Of a DNA stretch of 10,513 nucleotides, positions 1-6,618 are shown piece after piece. The position numbers were made by a program, and so were the translations under genes. The notes beneath the pieces were generated by a model. That model had not been told where the DNA came from and did no database searches. It was given only the letters and a program-made list of their open reading frames with translations. The stretch is from Lachnospiraceae bacterium. Lineage in GTDB: Bacteria; Bacillota; Clostridia; Lachnospirales; Lachnospiraceae. The stretch spans positions 421 to 10,933 of the forward strand of contig DNJW01000241.1 of assembly GCA_003488965.1 (NCBI GenBank), given 5' to 3'. How positions within the stretch are numbered: the first letter of the stretch is position 1; each line of letters starts with the position of its first letter.

Positions 1-5
1 CTTCG

Positions 6-62
6 AAACATTAAGAAACTCTTAGGCTGCGTCCTTTGCAGCCTTAGTGTTTCTTAATGTTT
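6..62 (-). terminator. Long terminator-like hairpin after the last gene of the pyr operon
   Basis: Two 25-nt arms, 6-30 and 38-62, are complementary at 23 of 25 positions around a 7-nt loop. The upper stem is GC-rich (GGCTGC/GCAGCC) and the lower stem is A/T-rich. The hairpin starts directly after the TAA stop of the 63-401 gene, where a Rho-independent terminator is expected. On the minus strand the 3' arm itself ends in a T-rich stretch and there is no long T-tract beyond it. On the plus strand it runs into five T residues, so it may work in both directions. The arms are longer than in a typical terminator, so a repeat element is an alternative reading. Confidence 0.55.
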
Positions 63-401
63 TTATACCCCGGCATATAAAATAAAACTAATCAATGCCA
101 GGCAAAGTATATTCAGCCCGATGCCCAGATGGGGAAAAAGATAATAATTATCTTTTTCTATCCTGGAAAGTATTCCAAGTATCAGTCCTGCCAGCGAAAA
201 CAGCGTTACAAGAAATACCGCAGCTCCATATTGGGGCTGCGCCTCTCCCCCGTTTCTGTATGCCAAATAAACGGCCGCTCCCACTGTAAGAAGCGAAAGA
301 ATCCCCAGAACCGTTGACATAATCCCCTTTTCCGGATGCTTCCGCACAGTAAATATATATCCTTCCTTTTTCTTTCCCTTATGGTTTTCCGTATAAAACA
401 T
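63..401 (-). CDS. Small membrane protein, possibly DUF6142 family
   Basis: A 112-residue protein of unknown function. It has a basic, polar N-terminus (about 25 residues rich in Lys, Arg and His), then three hydrophobic segments that look like transmembrane helices, roughly residues 27-48, 60-78 and 90-111. The basic N-terminus suggests it faces the cytoplasm. The layout resembles the small Lachnospiraceae membrane family I know as DUF6142; this is recognition only. I chose the ATG at 401 because a strong GGAGGA (406-411) lies 4 nt upstream. The alternative ATG at 413, four codons earlier, overlaps that site and has no good one of its own. It is the last gene of the apparent pyrF-pyrE operon, 63 bp after the 50-residue gene, and is followed at once by a terminator-like hairpin. 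Confidence 0.7.
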   Translation of the reverse strand: MFYTENHKGKKKEGYIFTVRKHPEKGIMSTVLGILSLLTVGAAVYLAYRNGGEAQPQYGAAVFLVTLFSLAGLILGILSRIEKDNYYLFPHLGIGLNILCLALISFILYAGV

Positions 402-405
402 ACTT

Positions 406-411
406 TCCTCC
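406..411 (-). promoter_or_regulatory. Ribosome binding site that fixes the start at 401
   Basis: GGAGGA on the minus strand lies 4 nt before the ATG at 401. The longer reading from ATG 413 would place this motif inside the coding region with nothing comparable upstream, so 401 is preferred. Confidence 0.6.
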
Positions 412-464
412 ATTGCTGTCTAACTTTCAAATGGGCATTCCCTTACCAGAAATACCCATCCGTC

Positions 465-617
465 TCAGAATAATATCTTTGATTTGCCCGCCAGCAGTTT
501 CGCCCCGCTTATAATCAGCAGAACACCGCTGGTAATTCCAGCCACCAGTATTACTACGCCTACTGAAATATTCAAAGCACCCGCACCGCCCATTGTTTTA
601 TATATTTTCTCTTCCAT
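465..617 (-). CDS. 50-residue hydrophobic membrane protein of unknown function
   Basis: A 50-residue protein. After a short polar N-terminus (MEEKIYKTMGG) it has a hydrophobic stretch from about residue 12 to 43, rich in Gly, Val and Ile. This is long enough for one long or two short membrane helices in a hairpin, and a basic tail (KLLAGKSK) follows. The start at 617 is set by GGAGGG at 624-629, 6 nt upstream. A longer reading from 695 would overlap the end of pyrE and adds a Cys/Arg-rich segment that looks like non-coding sequence. The gene starts 29 bp after pyrE and precedes another small membrane protein, so it is probably co-transcribed with pyrFE. I recognise the style from other Lachnospiraceae but cannot assign a function. 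Confidence 0.7.
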   Translation of the reverse strand: MEEKIYKTMGGAGALNISVGVVILVAGITSGVLLIISGAKLLAGKSKILF

Positions 618-646
618 ATAAGTCCCTCCGTTCCTTTCGCATTTCC

Positions 647-1321
647 TTATTTCACGCCGTACTGCACATAATATGCATCGATTGCCGCTTTGCACCGCTC
701 ATCAATATAGATTTGACCGTGATATGGCCTATTATACAAATATTCCACCACTTCTTCCATTGTGACAATCGCATTTGCATCGAATCCATATTTCTCTTTT
801 ATCTCGCTCAGTGCGCTTTTCTCTCCCTGCCCTCTTTCCATACGGTTCAAGGATACAATAAGCCCCTTTATCTCCACGTCTGCCTGGGCTTTCAGTATCG
901 GGAAAGTTTCCTCTATGGATTTTCCGGAAGTCATTACATCCTCAATAATTACCACTCTGTCGCCGTCATGCAGCTTGCTTCCCAAAAGAATTCCCGTATC
1001 TCCATGGTCTTTCTCTTCCTTCCGGTTCGAACAGTATCTTACATCCTTGCCGTACAGTTCACTGATTGCCATAGCCGTTGCCACACTGAGGGGAATCCCT
1101 TTATAAGCAGGTCCGAACAGTATGTCAAAATCCAGCCCATAGCTGTCATGAATTGCCTTGGCATAATATTCTCCCAGCTTCCTCAGCTGTGTACCCGTCA
1201 CATATCCTCCTGCATTCATGAAAAAAGGGGATTTCCGTCCGCTCTTTAATGTAAACTCGCCAAACTTCAGCACCTGGCTGTCTACCATAAATTCAATGAA
1301 CTCCTGCTTGTAAGCTTCCAT
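647..1321 (-). CDS. pyrE: Orotate phosphoribosyltransferase
   Basis: This cytoplasmic enzyme transfers ribose-5-phosphate from PRPP to orotate, giving orotidine 5'-phosphate in de novo UMP synthesis. The 224-residue product has the type I phosphoribosyltransferase PRPP-binding motif VVIIEDVMTSGKS at residues 123-135. It also has the N-terminal segment FTLKSGRKSPFF (23-34), typical of orotate binding in PyrE, and the lysine-rich flexible-loop region at about 101-105. The length fits the family. The ATG at 1321 is preceded by an AAGGAGAG stretch. The stop of pyrF lies 46 bp upstream, so the two final steps of UMP synthesis are encoded together. Two small membrane protein genes follow. No pyrK or pyrD lies between pyrF and pyrE, unlike many Clostridia pyr operons. 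Confidence 0.96.
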   Translation of the reverse strand: MEAYKQEFIEFMVDSQVLKFGEFTLKSGRKSPFFMNAGGYVTGTQLRKLGEYYAKAIHDSYGLDFDILFGPAYKGIPLSVATAMAISELYGKDVRYCSNRKEEKDHGDTGILLGSKLHDGDRVVIIEDVMTSGKSIEETFPILKAQADVEIKGLIVSLNRMERGQGEKSALSEIKEKYGFDANAIVTMEEVVEYLYNRPYHGQIYIDERCKAAIDAYYVQYGVK

Positions 1322-1367
1322 ACGTCTGCTCTCTCCTTATTTTAAGTGGTTTTTGTTACGTATATTC

Positions 1368-2291
1368 TCATCTGCCCAGAGCCTGCGTAATATCGTCCCT
1401 CATATCTTCTACCGCTGCGCGCGCCGCCTCGCCGAAACATGCTTCTCCATATTTTGCGTATTTTTCCTGTTTATATGCTGCAATAATCCCTCTGGAAGAA
1501 TTGACAATGGCACCCAGACCGTCTTCGTTGAAAAAGGATACCAGATCCGCCCCTTTTCCGCCCTGAGCTCCGTATCCGGGTACAAGAATATAGGCCTTGG
1601 GCATAATCCTGCGCAATGCCTTTCCCATCTCAGGATAAGTAGCGCCGACTACCGCCCCTACATAACTATAAGAATCGCCCATATAGGATTCTCCCCATTC
1701 GGCTACCTTTTCCCCTACAATCTCATACAGCGGCCGGCCGTCTGCCAGACGGTCCTGAAATTCCCCGCTGCTGGGATTGGATGTCTTGACAAGTATAAAA
1801 ATTCCCTTTTTTTCCTCTTTGCATACATCAATGAAGGGTTTGACCCCATCCGTGCCGAAATAAGGATTTACCGTTGCAAAATCTTCATCAAAACCGGCAT
1901 GGACTTTACTCCCCACCTGAACCTTTCCAAGATGCCCTACCGCATAGGCCTTGGAGGTAGAGCCGATATCGCCCCGTTTGATATCCCCGATAATAAGCAG
2001 TCCCTTTTCCCTGCAGTAATCCAGCGTTTTCTTAAATACCTTAAGCCCTTCTATCCCAAACTGCTCATACATGGCAATCTGGGGTTTTACCGCCGGAACC
2101 AGATCATAAATATTATCCACAATCTCCTTATTGAACTGCCAGACAGCTTCTGCCGCTCCCTCCAAGGTCTCCCCGTATTCTCTGTATGCTTTTTGAGTAA
2201 TATGGCCGGGAATGTAATCCAGCATGGGATCCAGCCCCACCACTACGGGTGCTCCCGTTTTCTTTATTTTGTCTGTCAGCTTCTGTATCAT
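1368..2291 (-). CDS. pyrF: Orotidine 5'-phosphate decarboxylase
   Basis: This enzyme decarboxylates OMP to UMP, the last step of de novo pyrimidine synthesis. The 307-residue product belongs to the longer PyrF group found in Clostridia and Actinobacteria. The catalytic DxKxxD motif is intact as D103-I-K105-R-G-D108. GLDP near residue 19 and the phosphate-binding VPGYGAQGG (237-245) and NSSRG (264-268) segments are also present. I chose the ATG at 2291 because GAGGG (2297-2301) lies 5 nt upstream and family homology starts at MIQKL. The in-frame ATG at 2330 sits inside a structured leader. The upstream 132 bp holds overlapping inverted repeats that may regulate translation. pyrE follows after 46 bp. 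Confidence 0.95.
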   Translation of the reverse strand: MIQKLTDKIKKTGAPVVVGLDPMLDYIPGHITQKAYREYGETLEGAAEAVWQFNKEIVDNIYDLVPAVKPQIAMYEQFGIEGLKVFKKTLDYCREKGLLIIGDIKRGDIGSTSKAYAVGHLGKVQVGSKVHAGFDEDFATVNPYFGTDGVKPFIDVCKEEKKGIFILVKTSNPSSGEFQDRLADGRPLYEIVGEKVAEWGESYMGDSYSYVGAVVGATYPEMGKALRRIMPKAYILVPGYGAQGGKGADLVSFFNEDGLGAIVNSSRGIIAAYKQEKYAKYGEACFGEAARAAVEDMRDDITQALGR

Positions 2292-2297
2292 TCTTTC

Positions 2298-2335
2298 CCT
2301 CATTTCTGCGCGGCTTTTTGCGCATATCAAGTTTG
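2298..2335 (-). repeat. Leader repeat copy 1, ahead of pyrF
   Basis: This 38-nt segment, read on the minus strand, closely matches 6519-6557 ahead of the TPR lipoprotein gene. Both begin CAAACTTGA, contain TGCGC and GCGCA as a short inverted repeat, and end AGAAATGAGG just before the start codon. The differences are one base in the first 16 nt, a changed loop with one indel, and one base near the 3' half. Both copies carry the likely ribosome binding site GAGG at their 3' end. Confidence 0.6.
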
Positions 2336-2359
2336 TGGGTGCCGCGCAGACACAAACTT
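2305..2359 (-). promoter_or_regulatory. Structured pyrF leader with two overlapping perfect helices (candidate pseudoknot or switch)
   Basis: Read as minus-strand RNA, a perfect 9-bp inverted repeat AAGTTTGTG/CACAAACTT (2351-2359 with 2329-2337) encloses a 13-nt loop. Ten of those loop bases, TCTGCGCGGC (2341-2350), are perfectly complementary to GCCGCGCAGA (2305-2314), which lies just before the ribosome binding site. The two helices interleave, so they form either an H-type pseudoknot or mutually exclusive structures. A third, local pairing of TGCGC (2320-2324) with GCGCA (2307-2311) competes with the second helix. I do not recognise a PyrR-binding loop or a named riboswitch here. Confidence 0.5.
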
Positions 2360-2423
2360 TCTTCCCCTATATGTTTTCTAATCCTTTATCTGCACAAACA
2401 AGAATAGTCCGGCAGGCGTTGAT

Positions 2424-2822
2424 TTAAAGCTTCACATCTTTTAAATCATCCAGTACATATTTATTCTCAATATAGTCTGGAAATTCTTCCCTTCCTACCC
2501 ATTCCCATTCGCCGTATTCTTCACCAAGAACAATATCACCTTCATCTTCAATAGAGCATATATATGCAATCCCTACACATTGGGAATCCCCTATTAGATT
2601 GGACCAAGTATAAACAATACGCTCTATTTCCCCTTCCACAGAAAGGATTTCCCCAATCGCCCTGAGCATAGCCTCATCAGGCGATTCCCCGAAGTTTACC
2701 TCTGCATCCACAAATTCCCATAAAAAGGGGTCTGGGATTCTGTCATCCACCCATCTTTTCAGCAGAAGAAATTTTCCATCTTTTTTTATAATACCTTTTA
2801 CCCTCAAATAAATATTTTGCAC
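2424..2822 (-). CDS. Nudix-fold protein with a degenerate Nudix box
   Basis: A 132-residue protein resembling Nudix hydrolases, which cleave nucleoside diphosphates linked to another group. The N-terminal strand region (KGIIKKDGKFLLLKR) and the WEF segment before the helix are typical. The Nudix box is damaged compared with GX5EX7REUXEEXGU. The region reads DAEVNFGESPDEA then MLRAIGEILSV: the first Gly of the motif is missing, REUXEEXGU becomes RAIGEILSV, and only one of the metal-binding Glu residues in the helix is kept. It could be an inactive or divergent subfamily. The start is a GTG at 2822 with AGGGG about 8 nt upstream; the ATG a few bases earlier is out of frame. It lies 69 bp after nrdD and may be co-transcribed with it. 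Confidence 0.75.
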   Translation of the reverse strand: MQNIYLRVKGIIKKDGKFLLLKRWVDDRIPDPFLWEFVDAEVNFGESPDEAMLRAIGEILSVEGEIERIVYTWSNLIGDSQCVGIAYICSIEDEGDIVLGEEYGEWEWVGREEFPDYIENKYVLDDLKDVKL

Positions 2823-2891
2823 TTTTCATACCCCTTTCTTATCTGGAAGCAATACTGTCCTATCTTCCGTTCTCCCTTCCGGCATCCTTAC

Positions 2892-5276
2892 CTATATACG
2901 GACGCAGCTGTCCGCATACTTCCGTATATTGGATACATTCACGTATTTTTGAAAACTATCCCCTTTTACCACCACAAGTGTAGGTGCCTGCATAATTCCG
3001 TATTTGCCTGCCAGCTCCATATTCTCTTCCGCATCTATAACCACATACTGCTCCCCTTTCAGATACTCCTTTGCCAGCTTACAGTTCGGACATGTTTTCG
3101 TTGTAAAAAGATATTTTACGTTTTCCGGCTTCTCTACCTTCACTTCCGCTTCACCGGCATAGCCTGATAAAGTTACCACACTGGCCATAGGACGTTTCAA
3201 GCCGGAATTTAAAACATCGTATTCCGTCCGGTTTGTATACTCCTGCAGTTTTCCGTCATTCCAGTTCTGCACCGGCCTATAATATCCGGTAATGCGGCTG
3301 TACACTTCCGTTGCCTTGCCGCAATGGGGACAAATCTTCTTTTCCCCTGCCAGATATCCATGTTTCCGGCAAATGGAATAGGTAGGCGATATCGTATAAT
3401 ACGGCAGCTTGTAATTTTCCGCAATGGTTTTTACCAGGCTTGCTGCCGCCTTCCAGTCAGGCAGTTTTTCGCCCAAAAAAGCATGAAATACTGTTCCAGA
3501 GGTATATAATGTCTGCAGTTCATCCTGAATGTCCAGCGCATCAAAAATATCCGTCGTATAATCCACCGGTAAATGGGAGGAATTCGTATAATAAGGAGTA
3601 TCCCCCAAAGCCCCTGCCGTTTTGATTGCCGGCCATCTCTTTTTGTCATGTTTTGCCAGACGGTAAGCTGTACTCTCCGCCGGTGTAGCTTCCAGATTAT
3701 ATAAATCACCGTACATTTCCTGATAATCCGAAAGACGGTTTCTCATATGATTCAAAACTTCCTTTGTAAATTCCTGGGTCTTTTTGCTGCTTAAGTCTGC
3801 CCGCAGCCAGTTTGCATTCAACCCTGCCTCATTCATTCCCACCAGACCGATGGTAGAAAAATGATTGTCAAAATTTCCAAGATAACGCTTTGTATACGGA
3901 TAAAGCCCTTCGTCCAAAAGCTTTGTGATAACCCCCCGTTTTATTTTCAGGGAACGGGCCGCAATATCCATCATTCTGTTCAGCCGTCTGTAAAAATCAT
4001 CTTTGTTGGAGGATAAATAAGCTAACCTAGGCATATTAATCGTTACCACGCCTACGCTTCCCGTACTTTCCCCGGAACCGAAAAATCCCCCTGTTTTTTT
4101 CCTCAGTTCCCGCAAATCCAGCCGCAGCCTGCAGCACATGCTGCGCACATCCCCCGGCTCCATATCAGAATTAATATAATTGGAAAAATAAGGGGTACCG
4201 TATTTTGCCGTCATTTCAAAGAGCAGGCGGTTATTTTCGTTATCCGACCAGTCAAAATCCCTGGTAATGGAATAGGTAGGAATCGGATACTGGAATCCTC
4301 TTCCGTTGGCATCCCCTTCAATCATCGTCTCAATGAATGCCTTGTTGACCATATCCATTTCTTTCTTGCAGTCTTTATATCTGAAATCCATTTCCTTGCC
4401 GCCTACAATTGCCGGCAGCTGCGCCAAATCATCCGGCACCGTCCAGTCCAAGGTAATATTGGAAAAAGGAGCCTGCGTCCCCCACCGGCTGGGCGTATTC
4501 ACCCCGTAAATAAAAGACTCAATACACTTCTTTACTTCCGGATAAGTCAGGCTGTCCGCCTTTACAAAAGGAGCCAGATAGGTATCAAAGGAAGAAAATG
4601 CCTGGGCGCCTGCCCATTCATTCTGCATAATCCCCAGGAAATTCACCATCTGATTGCACAGAACGGAAAGGTGAGCCGCCGGGGCAGACGTAATCTTTCC
4701 CGCAATACCGCCCAACCCTTCTTGAATCAGCTGCTTTAAGGACCATCCTGCACAATACCCTGTCAGCATGGAAAGATCATGAATATGTATATCCGCATTT
4801 CTATGGGCATCCGCAATCTCCGTATCATAAATCTCGGACAGCCAGTAGTTCGCCGTCACTGCGCCGGAATTGCTAAGAATCAGCCCTCCTACTGAATAGG
4901 TCACTGTAGAATTCTCTTTTACTCTCCAATCTTCTACCTTTACATAGCTGTTTACCACATCTTTATAGTCCAAAATCGTTGACTTCATATTGCGCATCTT
5001 TTCCCGCTGTTTCCGATACAATATAAAGGCCTTTGCCGGTTCTGTATATCCTGCCTGCTCCAGTACTTTTTCCACGCTGTCCTGAATATCCTCCACATGA
5101 ACCTTGCCGTCCTTTACTTTATCCTGAAACTCAGCCGTTACGCGCAATGCCAGCAAATCTATAATATCATTATTGTACTGCATATCTGTGGCATTGAAAG
5201 CCTTCATAATAGCATCGTTGATTTTTACCAGCGTAAAATCCGTCACTTCTCCATTCCGTTTTATTACCTGAAACAT
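2892..5276 (-). CDS. nrdD: Anaerobic (class III) ribonucleoside-triphosphate reductase with fused C-terminal redoxin domain
   Basis: This enzyme reduces ribonucleoside triphosphates to deoxynucleotides using a glycyl radical, so it works only without oxygen. The 794-residue product begins with an ATP-cone (about 1-95, from MFQVIKRNGE), the usual allosteric domain. The catalytic barrel follows, with conserved Cys in TGYCAGW (C175) and MCCRLR (C381/C382). A zinc-binding segment follows (C636, then CPHCG with C649 and C652), with the radical glycine in SRITGYYRP (G664). Beyond about residue 715 is a thioredoxin/glutaredoxin-like domain with CPNC (C729/C732) and a likely cis-Pro in QAPTLV (P765). 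This suggests reduction by the enzyme's own redoxin, not by formate. The start at 5276 matches family homology; the upstream ATG at 5411 lies before the likely promoter. No nrdG activase gene adjoins it. Confidence 0.96.
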   Translation of the reverse strand: MFQVIKRNGEVTDFTLVKINDAIMKAFNATDMQYNNDIIDLLALRVTAEFQDKVKDGKVHVEDIQDSVEKVLEQAGYTEPAKAFILYRKQREKMRNMKSTILDYKDVVNSYVKVEDWRVKENSTVTYSVGGLILSNSGAVTANYWLSEIYDTEIADAHRNADIHIHDLSMLTGYCAGWSLKQLIQEGLGGIAGKITSAPAAHLSVLCNQMVNFLGIMQNEWAGAQAFSSFDTYLAPFVKADSLTYPEVKKCIESFIYGVNTPSRWGTQAPFSNITLDWTVPDDLAQLPAIVGGKEMDFRYKDCKKEMDMVNKAFIETMIEGDANGRGFQYPIPTYSITRDFDWSDNENNRLLFEMTAKYGTPYFSNYINSDMEPGDVRSMCCRLRLDLRELRKKTGGFFGSGESTGSVGVVTINMPRLAYLSSNKDDFYRRLNRMMDIAARSLKIKRGVITKLLDEGLYPYTKRYLGNFDNHFSTIGLVGMNEAGLNANWLRADLSSKKTQEFTKEVLNHMRNRLSDYQEMYGDLYNLEATPAESTAYRLAKHDKKRWPAIKTAGALGDTPYYTNSSHLPVDYTTDIFDALDIQDELQTLYTSGTVFHAFLGEKLPDWKAAASLVKTIAENYKLPYYTISPTYSICRKHGYLAGEKKICPHCGKATEVYSRITGYYRPVQNWNDGKLQEYTNRTEYDVLNSGLKRPMASVVTLSGYAGEAEVKVEKPENVKYLFTTKTCPNCKLAKEYLKGEQYVVIDAEENMELAGKYGIMQAPTLVVVKGDSFQKYVNVSNIRKYADSCVRI

Positions 5277-5373
5277 TCTAAGCCTAAGCCCCCATTCTTT
5301 TTCCTTGCGGATCCGGATGCTGCAAAAAAAGTCATCCCGGCACAGCTTTTCCCTGCCAATACCGCATATGGGC

Positions 5374-5402
5374 ATTGTATCATCACGGAAATGAAAAGTC
5401 AA
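5374..5402 (-). promoter_or_regulatory. Sigma-A type promoter for nrdD
   Basis: On the minus strand TTGACT (5397-5402) and TACAAT (5374-5379) are separated by exactly 17 bp, each matching 5 of 6 consensus bases. Transcription would start near 5367, giving a leader of about 90 nt before the ATG at 5276. The two NrdR boxes lie directly upstream. Confidence 0.6.
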
Positions 5403-5407
5403 TAAAG

Positions 5408-5423
5408 GCACAAGATATTATGC
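5408..5423 (-). promoter_or_regulatory. NrdR box, promoter-proximal copy
   Basis: The 16-mer GCACAAGATATTATGC matches the palindromic NrdR-box consensus acaCwAtATaTwGtgt at 12 of 16 positions. NrdR is the ATP-cone repressor of ribonucleotide reductase genes. The box sits 5 bp upstream of the -35 element of the nrdD promoter and is 32 bp, centre to centre, from the second box. Confidence 0.6.
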
Positions 5424-5445
5424 TAACAATTTTACGCATATACAA
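5417..5445 (-). promoter_or_regulatory. Possible second nrdD promoter lying inside the NrdR boxes
   Basis: On the minus strand TTGTAT (5440-5445) and CATAAT (5417-5422) are 17 bp apart. The -35 falls in the distal NrdR box and the -10 in the proximal one, which would give direct repression. The -35 is weak, so the promoter at 5374-5402 is the better candidate. Confidence 0.3.
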
Positions 5446-5455
5446 TATCTTGTGC
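5440..5455 (-). promoter_or_regulatory. NrdR box, distal copy
   Basis: ATACAATATCTTGTGC matches the NrdR-box consensus acaCwAtATaTwGtgt at 13 of 16 positions. The linker to the proximal box is 16 bp, so the two boxes lie about three helical turns apart on the same DNA face, the usual tandem arrangement for NrdR. It lies 6 bp from the stop codon of the upstream lipoprotein gene. Confidence 0.65.
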
Positions 5456-5461
5456 CCGTTT

Positions 5462-6511
5462 TCATCTTGTCTTTAAAAAAGTATATTCTCTCTGTGCCGT
5501 TTCATCGTCGGGATACGTGGAAAGATAACTGTTCATCAGGCTTGCCGCGGTCTGGTACTGTCCCAGCCTTTCATAAGTAACAATCTCATTAAACTTTAAA
5601 GTCTGCATAATATCACAGTTTTCCACATTCATTCCTGCCTGGAATGCGGCAAGCGCCTCATCATAGGCTTTCATTTCCATCCTGCACAGCCCCAGACGGT
5701 TATACACGCTGGCATTGGTCTGGTCATTTTCAATGTAACTGCTGTAAACGCTTACAGCATAGTTAAAATCGCCCAGTTCCTCATAAGTCTGCCCCAGAAG
5801 CAGAACAGCCTCATAGCCTTCCGTCTTTCTTGCTTTTTCCAGATAGTTTCTGGCATTGTCATAATCGCCGAGATAATAATAAATCCGTCCTCTTTGATAA
5901 TCCGTCATGGATTTTGTATCGCTGGCAAGCGCCGTCTGGAAATATTCCTGCCCGGCTTCTTTATATCCGTTCCGTTCCAATACCAGATAAATATCAATCA
6001 GCTGGTTATAATCCTCTTTTCCAAGAGAGATTGCTTTATCAAAATCCGCCTTTGCTTGCTCATAATCGTTTACTATCCTGACACTTCCGCGAAGACGGTA
6101 CGCCAGCCGGTCTTTCGGGTTCAAGTCAATAATTGCGCTGTATGCCTCAATGCTGCTGCTGATATCCCCTATCTTATAATAGGCGGTAGCCAGATAATAA
6201 TTAATATCGTAATCAATGGCATCTATACGGCCGTTACCGGAACTGAGTGCCTTTTCAAAAGCTTCCACTGCCTTGTCATACTGGGTCAGCCCCATATAGG
6301 CAAGCCCCTGCCCCCTATATAAAAGACGAAGGTCTTCTCCATCTGCCATTGCCTGGTCAAAGCATTCCAGTGCGGTCCCATAATCCAATGCTTCCACCGC
6401 TTTCATGCCTTCATCTATGGAAGGAGTCTTGCTCCCTCCGCATCCGGCCAGTATGAAACAAGCCAGAAGCATTGCAAACAGAGCCGTATTTTTTATCCTT
6501 TGTCTCTTCAT
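5462..6511 (-). CDS. TPR-repeat lipoprotein
   Basis: A 349-residue secreted protein anchored by lipid. The N-terminus has basic residues, a hydrophobic core and the lipobox LAGC with the lipidated Cys at position 24, so signal peptidase II would cut before it. From about residue 33 to 340 the chain is a run of tetratricopeptide repeats. They show the W/Y-L-G-x-A-Y pattern in segments such as GLAYMGLTQYDKAVEAFEKA and YYYLGDYDNARNYLEKA. Such repeats form a superhelix that binds other proteins, so a scaffolding role outside the membrane is likely; no specific partner can be named. The ATG at 6511 has GAGG (6519-6522) 7 nt upstream. The gene probably has its own promoter after rubrerythrin and shares a leader repeat with pyrF. 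Confidence 0.88.
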   Translation of the reverse strand: MKRQRIKNTALFAMLLACFILAGCGGSKTPSIDEGMKAVEALDYGTALECFDQAMADGEDLRLLYRGQGLAYMGLTQYDKAVEAFEKALSSGNGRIDAIDYDINYYLATAYYKIGDISSSIEAYSAIIDLNPKDRLAYRLRGSVRIVNDYEQAKADFDKAISLGKEDYNQLIDIYLVLERNGYKEAGQEYFQTALASDTKSMTDYQRGRIYYYLGDYDNARNYLEKARKTEGYEAVLLLGQTYEELGDFNYAVSVYSSYIENDQTNASVYNRLGLCRMEMKAYDEALAAFQAGMNVENCDIMQTLKFNEIVTYERLGQYQTAASLMNSYLSTYPDDETAQREYTFLKTR

Positions 6512-6518
6512 TCCTTAT

Positions 6519-6557
6519 CCTCATTTCTGCGCTGCTTGATCGCGCATTTCAAGTTTG
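6519..6557 (-). repeat. Leader repeat copy 2, ahead of the TPR lipoprotein gene
   Basis: A 39-nt partner of the 2298-2335 segment before pyrF, in the same orientation and the same position relative to the start codon. It contains TGCGC and GCGCA, which can form a short hairpin around GATCAAGCA. It also has a competing CTTGA/TCAAG pairing. The pyrF 5' hairpin (AAGTTTGTG arm) is not present here. Confidence 0.6.
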
Positions 6558-6580
6558 CATTTCAAAGTCTTTCATTTTTC

Positions 6581-6609
6581 ATATTACTATATTTTGCGGT
6601 TCCACACAA
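6581..6609 (-). promoter_or_regulatory. Weak candidate promoter for the TPR lipoprotein gene
   Basis: TTGTGT (6604-6609) and TAATAT (6581-6586) on the minus strand are 17 bp apart, in the 107-bp gap after the rubrerythrin gene. Both hexamers are only partial matches. Confidence 0.3.
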
Positions 6610-6618
6610 GTATTATCC

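Noticed and set aside
593..1249. Plus-strand reading frame of 218 codons
   Set aside because: It is antisense to pyrE and shows no recognisable protein features or ribosome binding site.
2292..2330. PyrF start at ATG 2330
   Set aside because: The extra 13 residues fall in the structured leader shared with another gene, and the ribosome binding site and homology point to 2291.
1353..2381. Plus-strand reading frame of 342 codons
   Set aside because: It lies opposite pyrF, whose catalytic motifs are intact, and its translation is Phe/Cys/His-rich with no domain.
2823..2891. Possible terminator between nrdD and the Nudix-like gene
   Set aside because: Only short, weak complementarity (GGAAG/CTTCC) and no T-tract; the genes may be co-transcribed.
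5277..5411. 45-residue N-terminal extension of NrdD from the ATG at 5411
   Set aside because: This ATG lies upstream of the -35 of the likely nrdD promoter, and the extension is Cys/Arg-rich and unlike the family, which starts at the ATP-cone.
5407..5456. 13-bp inverted repeat read as terminator of the TPR lipoprotein gene
   Set aside because: There is no proper T-tract directly after it, and the arms match the NrdR-box consensus with correct tandem spacing. A secondary terminator role is not excluded.
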